A stretch of 35,777 nt of DNA from CAYUKK01 sp964445305. GTDB lineage: Bacteria; Acidobacteriota; Aminicenantia; Aminicenantales; UBA8522. The notes beneath the pieces were generated by a model. That model searched no databases, was not told where the DNA came from, and worked only from the letters and a program-made list of their open reading frames with translations. The stretch is taken from assembly GCA_964445305.1 (NCBI GenBank), contig CAYUKK010000115.1, positions 1-35,777 of the forward strand, given 5' to 3'. The translations under genes and the position numbers were made by a program. This document shows positions 16,466 through 23,696 of this stretch, in pieces (position 1 is the first letter of the stretch; every line of letters starts with the position of its first letter).

Positions 16466-17257
16466 ATGAAAAAATTTGCTTTATTCTCTATCTTAACGGT
16501 TGTCACGAACCTTTTTGCTGGAGTGACTGGCATGGACAACAGATCATCTCTCCGAGCAATCATTGTCTATGATAATCATCCCTATGATGAAAGGCTTGAA
16601 ACGGACTGGGGATTTTCCTGTTTCTGGGAAGGGTTGGAAAAGTCTATCCTTTTTGATACTGGAGCTAACGGGCAGATCCTGCTCTCCAATATGGAAAAGC
16701 TTGGAATTAGGCCTGAGCAAATCGACGTGGTTGTCCTTTCCCATATTCACCGGGACCATACCGGCGGCCTGGAAGAGCTTCTTTTGAGAAACCCTAAAAT
16801 CGAAGTCTGGTTGCCCCATTTTTTCCCTTCTGATTTTAAAGAGGGGGTCCGCAAAAAGGGAGCCACAGTTGTGGAAGTGGAGAAATCGCGAGAAATCTGT
16901 AAAGGTGCCTCGACTTCAGGGGTGATCGAGGGCTGGATCAAAGAGCAGTCCCTGGTTTTAGATACCGAGAAAGGCCTTATTGTTATGACCGGCTGTGCCC
17001 ATCCAAGGATCACCAATATTCTTGCCAGAGTTAAAGAATTATTTAATAAAGATATCTACCTCGTTTGCGGAGGGTTTCATCTAGCTGGGTTTTATAAAGC
17101 AGAAATAAAGGACATCATCGCCAAATTCCGGAGTGTGGGGGTTCAAAAAGTCGGCCCTTGTCATTGTTCTGGAGATGAAGCGCGGCTGCTTTTCGCTGAA
17201 GAGTATCAAGAGGATTATATTAGAATCGGTGTGGGAAAGGAAATCGTCATTCAGTGA
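16466..17257 (+). CDS. Metallo-beta-lactamase-fold hydrolase with possible signal peptide
   Basis: The 263-residue protein has the metal-binding motif H93-I-H95-R-D97-H98-T-G-G and later TGCAHPR and GGFHL with GPCHCSG, the pattern of the DHPS-like MBL branch (7,8-dihydropterin-6-yl-methyl-beta-ribofuranosylaminobenzene phosphate synthase relatives). The conserved domain begins near residue 30 (AIIVYDNHPYDERLETDWGFSC). The first 22 residues are hydrophobic after MKK and could export the protein, which is unusual for this branch; a start at Met23 would give a cytosolic form. Its stop overlaps the GTG of the MinD-like gene, so it belongs to module B. Confidence 0.85.
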   Translation: MKKFALFSILTVVTNLFAGVTGMDNRSSLRAIIVYDNHPYDERLETDWGFSCFWEGLEKSILFDTGANGQILLSNMEKLGIRPEQIDVVVLSHIHRDHTGGLEELLLRNPKIEVWLPHFFPSDFKEGVRKKGATVVEVEKSREICKGASTSGVIEGWIKEQSLVLDTEKGLIVMTGCAHPRITNILARVKELFNKDIYLVCGGFHLAGFYKAEIKDIIAKFRSVGVQKVGPCHCSGDEARLLFAEEYQEDYIRIGVGKEIVIQ

Positions 17258-18096
17258 TTCTCTCGGTAGCCAGTGGGAAAGGAGGAACGGGAAAAACAAC
17301 CATCGCCGTCAACCTGGCTCTTTCTCTAGGTCGAGAGCAGCCTATTCAGTTCTTGGACTGCGATGTGGAAGAACCCAACGCTCATTTTTTCCTCAAGCCT
17401 CACCTCGTGAGTAATCGCCCGGTTTCCATTCCAGTCCCGGAGATCATCGAGGAGAAGTGCACCTATTGCGGCAAGTGCGCTGAGGTCTGCGCTTATCATG
17501 CCATAGCGGTTCTCAAAGAAACCGTTCTCGTCTTTCCAGAGCTCTGTCACGGCTGCGGAGGATGTGGTCTTCTCTGTCCTAAGAAGGCCATCAAGGAGAA
17601 GGGCCAGAGAATAGGAATCATGGAGTTTGGTTCATCCACCGGAATTGAATTCATCCACGGAAAGCTGGACATCGGCCAGGCCATGTCTCCTCCGCTCGTG
17701 AGAGAAATAAAGAAAAACATCGATTTGACAAGGCTGGTGATTATCGACGCTCCTCCCGGAACATCCTGTCCGATGGTCGAAGCAGTCAAAGGGAGTGATT
17801 TTGCTCTTCTTGTCACCGAGCCCACGCCCTTTGGCCTGAATGACTTGGAACTCTCTGTCGAGACTTTGAGAGAAATGAACATTCCGGTCGGGGTGGTCAT
17901 CAACCGGGCTGGAGTCGGGGATAGTGGAGTGGAGGCCTATTGCCGGAAGGAGAATATTCCTCTGCTCCTGACTCTGCCCTTTGATCGCGAGATTGCTGTG
18001 GCCTACTCAGAAGGAATTCCCCTCGTCGAAGCTAAACCAGCCTACAGGGAGAAATTTTTGGAACTCTACACCAAGGTTCAGGAATGGAAGAAATGA
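17254..18096 (+). CDS. MinD/ParA-type ATPase with inserted 2[4Fe-4S] ferredoxin domain (first)
   Basis: The 280-residue ATPase starts at GTG 17254 (overlap GTGA with the preceding stop). Walker A is GKGGTGKT (8-15). Two cluster motifs are inserted after it: C69xxC72xxC75xxxC79 and C98xxC101xxC104xxxC108. IIDAPPGTSCP is the Walker B/switch region. This architecture is that of the paired MinD-ferredoxin ATPases of the Desulfovibrio orange-protein operons. It probably couples ATP use with cluster transfer or protein positioning. It forms a pair with the next gene. Confidence 0.92.
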   Translation: MILSVASGKGGTGKTTIAVNLALSLGREQPIQFLDCDVEEPNAHFFLKPHLVSNRPVSIPVPEIIEEKCTYCGKCAEVCAYHAIAVLKETVLVFPELCHGCGGCGLLCPKKAIKEKGQRIGIMEFGSSTGIEFIHGKLDIGQAMSPPLVREIKKNIDLTRLVIIDAPPGTSCPMVEAVKGSDFALLVTEPTPFGLNDLELSVETLREMNIPVGVVINRAGVGDSGVEAYCRKENIPLLLTLPFDREIAVAYSEGIPLVEAKPAYREKFLELYTKVQEWKK

Positions 18097-18974
18097 AGCA
18101 GCTCGTCGTCATCAGCGGAAAGGGAGGGACGGGGAAAACGGTTATCTCGGCCGCTCTGGCCACCCTCGTTCAGAAAAAGGTCCTCGCGGACTGTGACGTA
18201 GATGCGGCCAACCTCTATCTTCTCCTTCATCCTGAGATTCAAGAAGAGCACTCCTTCTCGGGAGGCAAAAAAGCGAGAGTTGACGTGGAGAAATGCACAG
18301 GCTGCGGGAATTGCCTTGAGGTTTGCCGTTTCTCCGCCATTTCCGGAGGAGAGGACGGAAAAATCGCCATCGACTCGATATCCTGCGAGGGCTGTGGGGT
18401 CTGCTCGCTCATATGCCCTGTTGAAGCTATCTTGATGGAGAATATCGTTTCGGGCAAATGGTTTGTCTCTTCCACAAAATATGGTCCTTTTGTCCATGCC
18501 CGGCTGGGAATCGGAGAGGAAAACTCCGGCAAGCTGGTGACCGAAGTGCGGAAAAGGGCGAAAGAGATTGCCGAAAGGAACGCCCTGGACTTCGTTATCG
18601 TCGACGGCCCTCCGGGGATAGGCTGCCCGGTCATCGCTTCCCTTTCCGGAACCGATTTGGCCCTGGTGGTGACAGAACCGACGCTGTCCGGGATTCATGA
18701 TATGGAAAGGGTTATCCGGGTAGCCGCGCATTTCAGAACGCAGGCCGCCTGCTGCATCAATAAATTCGACCTGAACCTCAGGATGACGGGCGAGATCGAA
18801 GAGTGGTGCCGGGCAAACTCTGTGCCGGTGGTGGGGAGAATTCCTTTCGAAGAGGCTGTTGTTCAATCCCTGGTCCAGGGCATCCCGGTTACTGAATTTG
18901 GGGTAAACGGTGCTTCGCAAGAAATCAAAAATATGTGGCTGCGGCTGAGCTCATTACTTTGTTCGAGAGGTTAA
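18093..18974 (+). CDS. MinD/ParA-type ATPase with inserted 2[4Fe-4S] ferredoxin domain (second)
   Basis: This 293-residue paralogue of the preceding ATPase has Walker A SGKGGTGKT near the start and ferredoxin motifs at about residues 68-78 (CTGCGNCLEVC) and 98-108 (CEGCGVCSLIC), then VDGPPGIGCP. ATG 18093 overlaps the previous stop (ATGA); ATG 18084 is in frame and possible. The motif spacing equals that of the first copy, and the two probably form a heterodimer. After the ferredoxin part, both have a loop leading to KLVTEVRKRAKEIA- or PLVREIKKN-like helices. Confidence 0.92.
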   Translation: MKQLVVISGKGGTGKTVISAALATLVQKKVLADCDVDAANLYLLLHPEIQEEHSFSGGKKARVDVEKCTGCGNCLEVCRFSAISGGEDGKIAIDSISCEGCGVCSLICPVEAILMENIVSGKWFVSSTKYGPFVHARLGIGEENSGKLVTEVRKRAKEIAERNALDFVIVDGPPGIGCPVIASLSGTDLALVVTEPTLSGIHDMERVIRVAAHFRTQAACCINKFDLNLRMTGEIEEWCRANSVPVVGRIPFEEAVVQSLVQGIPVTEFGVNGASQEIKNMWLRLSSLLCSRG

Positions 18975-18979
18975 AAGAC

Positions 18980-19177
18980 ATGTCTAAAACCGATTGGAAG
19001 TATCTTGTCGACACGCTCCTTTTCCTTTTCTGGGCCTTCTGCCCCAGGGTGCCGGGCGCTTATGAAGATTACGGCGTGAGGGCGGGAAGACAGGCCAGAG
19101 CCGGGGCTTTTCAAGAAGATCCATCGTCCATCCTCATTCACGGTCAAATGACGCTTCATGATAGAGAAGAAGAATAA
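18980..19177 (+). pseudogene. Short frame, possible DUF4405 N-terminal remnant
   Basis: A 65-codon frame begins 5 bases after the ATPase. The start (SKTDWKYLVDTLLFLFWAF) looks like the first membrane helix of DUF4405-type heme-less or heme b membrane proteins; after about residue 25 the sequence becomes charged and unlike any membrane protein. A neighbouring frame reads LLGLLPQGAG at the same point, suggesting a frameshift and later decay. Similarity to DUF4405 is only a judgement by eye. Confidence 0.4.
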
Positions 19178-19298
19178 TGACCATCGAGGGTTTCCTAAGG
19201 GCGCGATTTTTGATAATTTGAATAGTGGCCATGCTTTTGCGAGAAACGGTTGCATTTTTTTGCGCCTCCAGGATGAGCACGGAGAAAGGGTGACAAGA

Positions 19299-19991
19299 AT
19301 GAAGACGATCGGGCTTATTGGCGGGATGAGCTGGGAATCAACGGTTGAGTATTACCGCCTCATCAACGAAGAGGTGAAGGCAAGGTTAGGAGGGCTTCAT
19401 TCGGCTAAATGCCTTCTTTATAGCGTTGATTTTGATGAGATTGAACATTATCAGGCGACAGACGATTGGAAGAGTGCTGCCCGAGCCCTGAGCGAGGCAG
19501 CGGTCAGGCTGGAGAGGGGAGGAGCGGATTTCATCGTCCTTTGCACCAACACGATGCACAAGGTGGCGGACGAGATTCGGGCCAGCGTGTCGATCCCGCT
19601 GTTACACATCGCCGATGCAACAGCGGAAAAAATTCTTAGTAAAGATATAAAAAGAATAGGATTACTAGGAACAAGGTATACGATGGAGCAAGAGTTTTAT
19701 AAATCGCGCCTCGAAGAAAAGGGGCTCCGGGTGATGATTCCCGGGGAGCGAGACCGGGCCATCGTTCATCGAATCATTTACGAAGAACTCTGCTTGGGGA
19801 AAATCCTCGAGGAATCGAGGGGCCAGTTCATAAGGATCATCGATGCTCTCGCAGGGCGTGGGGCAGAGGGCGTTATCCTCGGCTGTACAGAGATAGGGCT
19901 TCTCCTTAAAGAGGAAGACAGCCGCGTTCCCTTGTTTGATACGACGCGGATTCATGCTGAGGCCGCTGTCGATTTTGCGCTCAGGCCCTGA
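19299..19991 (+). CDS. Aspartate/glutamate racemase family protein
   Basis: The 230-residue protein starts MKTIGLIGGMSWEST, the family signature. The two catalytic Cys are C82 (CTNTMH) and C196 (GCTEIGLL), as in YgeA-type amino-acid racemases. Both halves of the two-domain Asp/Glu racemase fold are present and the length is normal. ATG 19299 follows GGAGAAAGGG. It is a cofactor-independent cytosolic enzyme, probably supplying D-aspartate or another D-amino acid. No obvious link to its neighbours. Confidence 0.92.
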   Translation: MKTIGLIGGMSWESTVEYYRLINEEVKARLGGLHSAKCLLYSVDFDEIEHYQATDDWKSAARALSEAAVRLERGGADFIVLCTNTMHKVADEIRASVSIPLLHIADATAEKILSKDIKRIGLLGTRYTMEQEFYKSRLEEKGLRVMIPGERDRAIVHRIIYEELCLGKILEESRGQFIRIIDALAGRGAEGVILGCTEIGLLLKEEDSRVPLFDTTRIHAEAAVDFALRP

Positions 19992-20084
19992 GAGGTGCCA
20001 TCCCCATTCATGGCCAAAATTGACTCTTTTGTCGACGGACATCAGGAGTCGCTGTTGCGCCCCGGGGGTCGGGGACAGGGCATC

Positions 20085-20124
20085 TTCCGAAATACTTTTT
20101 CTTCAGCTATAATGAAAAAGTATT
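20085..20124 (+). promoter_or_regulatory. Promoter with 11-bp inverted repeat flanking the -10
   Basis: TTCCGA (20085-20090), 17 bp and TATAAT (20108-20113) form a plausible promoter for the ferritin-like gene. A perfect 11-bp inverted repeat, AATACTTTTTC (20091-20101) and GAAAAAGTATT (20114-20124), brackets the -10 with a 12-base centre. The repeat is AT-rich and has no terminator-type T-run, so an operator for a dimeric repressor is the best reading. Confidence 0.65.
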
Positions 20125-20146
20125 CTTGAAAAAGAGAGGAGGAAAG

Positions 20147-20431
20147 ATGCTTTCTCAATTGCCGGTTGACCTGAGCAAGGTAAGAAAAGAAGACTTGAAT
20201 CGAGAAATTCTCCGGGCGGGTATGATCGCCGAGCTGGATGCTATCAACTTCTATGAGCAGATGGCTGCCCTGACCGACGATGAAGGTATCCGCAAGGTCC
20301 TTCTGGATATTGCTAAGGAAGAGAAAACCCATATGGGAGAATTCCAGGCTTTATTGTTGAGGCAGGATGAAGAACAGAAGGAAGAGCTAAAGGAAGGCGA
20401 GGAAGAGGTCGAAGAGCTATTGGGAGAATAG
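20147..20431 (+). CDS. Encapsulin-type ferritin-like protein (EncFtn/rubrerythrin-related)
   Basis: The 94-residue protein starts after GAGGAGG. Two helices carry iron ligands: AELDAINFYEQM and EEKTHMGEF (Glu and ExxH). This is the compact ferritin-like domain which in Pyrococcus furiosus forms the N-terminus of the encapsulin shell protein, and in other organisms is a separate encapsulated ferritin. A Glu-rich tail follows (about 75-94). No shell gene is present in the window. Likely role: iron oxidation and storage or oxidant defence. Confidence 0.85.
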   Translation: MLSQLPVDLSKVRKEDLNREILRAGMIAELDAINFYEQMAALTDDEGIRKVLLDIAKEEKTHMGEFQALLLRQDEEQKEELKEGEEEVEELLGE

Positions 20432-20455
20432 AGCAGAGGCAGGGGACGACGCGAA

Positions 20456-21820
20456 TCAGCGCTTGGCGCGGGGCGTTATAATCAGAGCCTCAGCCGCGAT
20501 CTCACAGACAGTCCGGATTTCTATGGCCAGCTGGTAATGCTTTTTAAGCTCCATGAGCTGGTCGATGCAATTATGACAGGGCGTGGCGACCACCTCAGCT
20601 CCCGTCGCCCTGACCTGTTCGGCCTTTATCTTTCCGGCTTCGATGCGGCGTTTGGCAAAATTGCTCATGGCCAGCTGCCCGCCGCCCCCGCCGCAACAGT
20701 AGTTTTTCTCCCGGTTGGGGTGCATTTCGATAAAATTCTCGACAGCGTGTCGGAGGATATAGCGCTGTTCCTCGATGATCCCGCCGAGGCGGACGAGGTT
20801 GCAGGGGTCATGGAGCGTGTGGAGCTTGGCGTTTCGCGCCGGGTCGAGGCGGATGCGGCCATCCCGGATATACTCAGCGACGATTTCAAGAATGCTCCGC
20901 ACCCTCAGCTTTTGCTCCTGGCCCAGCCACTGGGGTGCCTCCCAGCGGTTGGAGTTAAACCCATGGCCGCACTCGGCGAGGATGATTTCACAGCAACCGA
21001 GCTCTTCGGCGGCCTGGAGAAGTCGCGCCGACATGGTGGCGGCGGCTTCATCGTCTCCGCTATAAAGGCCGTAGTTGGTGACATCGAAATTGACGCTGGA
21101 GAATGTCCAGTCTTCGCCAGCGGCGTAGAAAATCTTGCCCACAGCGGAGATGGAAAGAGGGAAAAACATGGCTTCCCGCGGGTTGATGGCGTAGAGGATT
21201 TTCGCCCCTCGGCGGTCAACGGGCAAGCGCACTTCCGGCTCGCCCACTTCGTTCTGGAGCTCCTCTTCCAGCCAGGCAATGGTCTCCAGCCAGTTTTCTT
21301 TGGAAATACCCATGTTATTGCCGCTGCGGATGGCTGTCTCGACCGTCGATTGGAGCCCGGGCGGAACGAGACCAACGGCGGCCAGGGCGGACCTGGCGGC
21401 CCTGATGAGAGTGAAGATGTTGATTCCCATCGTGCAGTTCAAAGAACACCGGCCGCACAGCGTGCAGCGTCCGAAAAGAGAATCCACCCATTCTCGAATC
21501 AACTCCCGGCTCAGGGCTGGCGCGCCGAGGAGCGGCCGCAGCTTCCTCCCGAGTAACGAGTGGTACTTCTTGAATATCCGGTTGACGAGCTCAAGTTTGG
21601 CGGCCGGCATCGCTTCTGCCTCGCCCGTGGCAAGATAATAATGACAGGCCTCGGCGCAGAGACCGCAGTGGACGCAAGAATAAAGGAAGGCGGCTGCTGA
21701 GGCGTCGAGCTTTTCCCGGAAAACAGCCAGAATTTTCTGGATGTCCCCTTCTGAGAGCGCCTCGATTTTTTCGTCGAGTGAACCGGTCGGGAAAGCGGTG
21801 AGAACTTCGCCTCGGCTCAT
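20456..21820 (-). CDS. HdrD/DsrK-like iron-sulfur oxidoreductase subunit
   Basis: The 454-residue protein has two ferredoxin-type motifs (CVHCGLCAEAC and CTLCGRCSLNC) and a C-terminal CCG region: CGHGFN, HDPCNL, NYCCGGGGG and CHNC. This is the arrangement in HdrD, DsrK and HmcF, which reduce disulfides or pass electrons from membrane quinones. It overlaps the upstream membrane gene by ATGA, so the two subunits are translated together. Probable location: cytoplasmic face of the inner membrane. Physiological substrate unknown. Confidence 0.9.
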   Translation of the reverse strand: MSRGEVLTAFPTGSLDEKIEALSEGDIQKILAVFREKLDASAAAFLYSCVHCGLCAEACHYYLATGEAEAMPAAKLELVNRIFKKYHSLLGRKLRPLLGAPALSRELIREWVDSLFGRCTLCGRCSLNCTMGINIFTLIRAARSALAAVGLVPPGLQSTVETAIRSGNNMGISKENWLETIAWLEEELQNEVGEPEVRLPVDRRGAKILYAINPREAMFFPLSISAVGKIFYAAGEDWTFSSVNFDVTNYGLYSGDDEAAATMSARLLQAAEELGCCEIILAECGHGFNSNRWEAPQWLGQEQKLRVRSILEIVAEYIRDGRIRLDPARNAKLHTLHDPCNLVRLGGIIEEQRYILRHAVENFIEMHPNREKNYCCGGGGGQLAMSNFAKRRIEAGKIKAEQVRATGAEVVATPCHNCIDQLMELKKHYQLAIEIRTVCEIAAEALIITPRAKR

Positions 21821-22458
21821 GCCTTGTCTCTCCTTTTCGCTCGGCTCTCCGGCGGGAGCACGCCTCTTCTACCGAAGTAGGAACCAAAGAGGACTCGACT
21901 GTAAAAGAAGAAGAAACAGTGCCGGATCTTTCCCAGTGGCATATAAAGGAAGGTGAGGATGGCGGTGGCGAGGAAAAAGGAAACGAGAGCAGTGAACGAC
22001 ACAGAGAGAAGGCCGGTGAGAAGGAAAATATCGACAAGGATGTTGGCCAGAAAATCATCAGGACAGCTGATATATCTCATGGATGGTTTGAGGCTGCGCT
22101 TGAGAAGCAGGCCGGTTCCAGCCAGGAAACCGCCAGCCATCGTGACCATAAAAAGTGTTGGGAGTGGTTTGGGAATATCAACCTGAACGGCCAGGCCGAG
22201 GGAAAGCAGGATAGCAGCGAAGATACCGGCATGGTAGAGCACACCAGCCAGATAGGTTGGCAAGTGTTTGGCAGCACTCTCCTTTTCCCACGGCAGCATA
22301 CCCGGGCCGAGGGAATAAAAGATTCCTCGGTGCGGTTTTCCCCGGGGCCTCGAGAGGGGGCGTTGCTGGCCAAAGGAGCGTGCGTGAAGAACCTGCCAGG
22401 CAAGGAGGGCAAGGCTACAAATAAGGGAAAGCAGCACGCCAAATCTCAGTCCGGTCAT
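21817..22458 (-). CDS. Membrane subunit, nitrate-reductase-gamma/DsrM-like
   Basis: The product is about 213 residues with around five hydrophobic helices (for example GVLLSLICSLALLAWQVL, YHAGIFAAILLSLGLAV, LVDIFLLTGLLSV). Several His in or near helices (VLHA, KHLP, LYHAG) could ligate heme b, as in NarI/DsrM/HmcE proteins. It is coupled to the HdrD-like gene by a 4-base overlap. Together they resemble a quinone-linked redox module such as DsrMK or HmcEF. GTG 22470 is an alternative start; ATG 22458 is preferred because GAGTG lies about 8 bases before it. Confidence 0.8.
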   Translation of the reverse strand: MTGLRFGVLLSLICSLALLAWQVLHARSFGQQRPLSRPRGKPHRGIFYSLGPGMLPWEKESAAKHLPTYLAGVLYHAGIFAAILLSLGLAVQVDIPKPLPTLFMVTMAGGFLAGTGLLLKRSLKPSMRYISCPDDFLANILVDIFLLTGLLSVSFTALVSFFLATAILTFLYMPLGKIRHCFFFFYSRVLFGSYFGRRGVLPPESRAKRRDKA

Positions 22459-22493
22459 CAGAATAGTCACTCGGTCATAAGCCAGAAAGACCT

Positions 22494-22505
22494 GCTATTA
22501 TAACA
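22494..22505 (-). promoter_or_regulatory. Extended -10 promoter for the membrane/FeS redox pair
   Basis: On the minus strand TGTTATAAT gives an extended -10 element, with TATAAT at 22502-22497. No good -35 is seen at 17 bp. It lies about 40 bases upstream of the start of the membrane subunit. Confidence 0.5.
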
Positions 22506-22692
22506 CAGGGCCATCCAAGATGGTGCCATACCTTGCCCCGAACTTACCAAATCTTCCCTTCTTCGTCGTGTCCCCAAAGCCTTGGTTTGAGATTCATAGG
22601 TTTTAAGATGGGAATTTGAGGCTGGGAAAAGCCCTAAAATTGGCTTAACTTATTTAATTTAAATGAGTTACCATCGTCCGACCTCATAAAAG

Positions 22693-22721
22693 TTGGTTAG
22701 AGTTCATGGCTGTGCTATAAT
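22693..22721 (+). promoter_or_regulatory. Promoter of tRNA-Leu
   Basis: TTGGTT (22693-22698), 17-bp spacer and a perfect TATAAT (22716-22721), 33 bases before the mature 5' end of the tRNA. Confidence 0.75.
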
Positions 22722-22753
22722 TTTGCAGGAAAAAAGCTTTCCCCTTCCATCCC

Positions 22754-22839
22754 GCCGGGGTGGCGGAATTGGTAGACGCAAGGGACTTAAAATCCCTCGG
22801 TTGACAACAACCGTGCCGGTTCGAGTCCGGCCCTCGGCA
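22754..22839 (+). tRNA. tRNA-Leu (anticodon UAA)
   Basis: The 86-base class II tRNA has acceptor GCCGGGG pairing with CCTCGGC (one G-U), discriminator A at 22839, D-arm with GGTAGACG, anticodon stem AGGGA/TCCCT around loop CTTAAAA (anticodon TAA at 22788-22790), a long variable arm (CGGTTGACAACAACCG) and T-arm GCCGG TTCGAGT CCGGC. The long variable arm and A73 identify leucine. CCA is not encoded. Confidence 0.97.
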
Positions 22840-23017
22840 TCCTTTTTCCCCTGGAATGAGCGACTTACCATAAACAAATCAGACCAAGCTCAAACTGGCA
22901 TAAAAAGATGAATTCAGCTTCTTTTAGCATAAAGGAGCCCTCTTTTGTCCGGAGGGCGATTTATATCAAACGGCGGATGCAGTCAGCAAAAGGGAGAAAA
23001 TTTATTTGAGAGGGCAA
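22840..23017. other. Intergenic region after tRNA with weak hairpin
   Basis: Only a 6-bp stem is seen, GCCCTC (22937-22942) with GAGGGC (22952-22957) and a 9-base loop, with no U-tract. It could weakly end transcription from either side. No gene is recognised. Confidence 0.4.
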
Positions 23018-23278
23018 CTATCTCATGATTAAAAACATCTTCTCGACTTCTCTCTGATAGAGGTCTTGAGCCAGATGAACCCAGGCCTTCTCTTCTGGAG
23101 GAAGAGAGTCTATTTCCTCCATTACCTCTTTTCTCAGCTTGAGGATAAGTTCCTCATTTTTCTTTCTAAAAATCACCCGAAGACCTTGTGCTTCTCTCAG
23201 ATGGACGTTTCCTTTTCCCAATGTGCACCCGGTCGAGAATTGCACTCCATCAGCAAAGCAGGACCCTGGCGGTGTCAC
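23018..23278 (-). pseudogene. FmdE-family C-terminal fragment
   Basis: The 86-codon frame contains CFADGVQFSTGCTLGKGNV followed by a helix-rich tail. That matches the middle and end of FmdE-family proteins (PF02663, named after formylmethanofuran dehydrogenase subunit E), in which a Cys and the TGCTxGKGN motif bind metal. The N-terminal third with the HGHxCPG motif is missing, and the frame is closed by a stop about 45 bases upstream of GTG 23278. No strong start signal fits, so this is most likely a 5'-truncated gene. Confidence 0.7.
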
Positions 23279-23391
23279 TTTGGGTATTAAATCATCCTCC
23301 CCTCGGATTCAAAGAATGGCGTGATCAATTTAGATAGACTTTGCCTTCCCGTTTCTTTTCAAGTTCCTGGTGCTGCAGGAGAAGATAAGGT

Positions 23392-23470
23392 GCCGGCTGT
23401 TTCAGCAAAAGGGGGGTTGATGATGGGAACCAAAAAGGTGGGGACTCTCCCCAGCCGGCGCAGGAGAGTC
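23392..23470 (+). ncRNA. Candidate structured RNA with mutually exclusive stems
   Basis: GCCGGCTG (23392-23399) pairs with CAGCCGGC (23452-23459), 8 bp. Inside are GGTT/AACC (23415-23418, 23428-23431) and GGGGA/TCCCC (23440-23444, 23448-23452). An alternative 8-bp stem, GACTCTCC (23443-23450) with GGAGAGTC (23463-23470), cannot form together with the first. The short hairpin GCTG-TTT-CAGC followed by AAAAGGG, and the later GCAGGAGA, recall parts of the cobalamin riboswitch, but the CCGCCACTG block is not there. Strand and identity are uncertain; the FmdE fragment lies downstream on the minus strand. Confidence 0.35.
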
Positions 23471-23563
23471 GGCTATATTATAGCATAAAAAGGGAGAAAA
23501 AAAGCAAGTAGAAAATGAGACCTTCGGGTATTTCGACCGCCAGTTCTTTTGAGGCGAAGGAAC

Positions 23564-23592
23564 TTGCTGGACGACGCTTTATTGTCTATAAT
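23564..23592 (+). promoter_or_regulatory. Promoter for CBM9-like gene
   Basis: TTGCTG (23564-23569), 17-bp spacer and perfect TATAAT (23587-23592), about 105 bases upstream of the start at 23697. Confidence 0.65.
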
Positions 23593-23696
23593 TTTTTAGG
23601 TTCAAAAAGGATGAGGAGGAAGTGGCGGAAAGCAAGTCGATAACAAGATTCGGGCTCAGCTCGAGGGCAATTTTGACTCGCGAGGGGAGGGGCAAA

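Noticed and set aside
16563..16590. TGATAATCATCCC resembling a Fur box
   Set aside because: It lies inside the MBL coding sequence, lacks the second half of the palindrome and has no promoter.
20537..21556. 339-codon plus-strand frame opposite the HdrD-like gene
   Set aside because: The minus-strand gene has clear FeS motifs; this frame has none.
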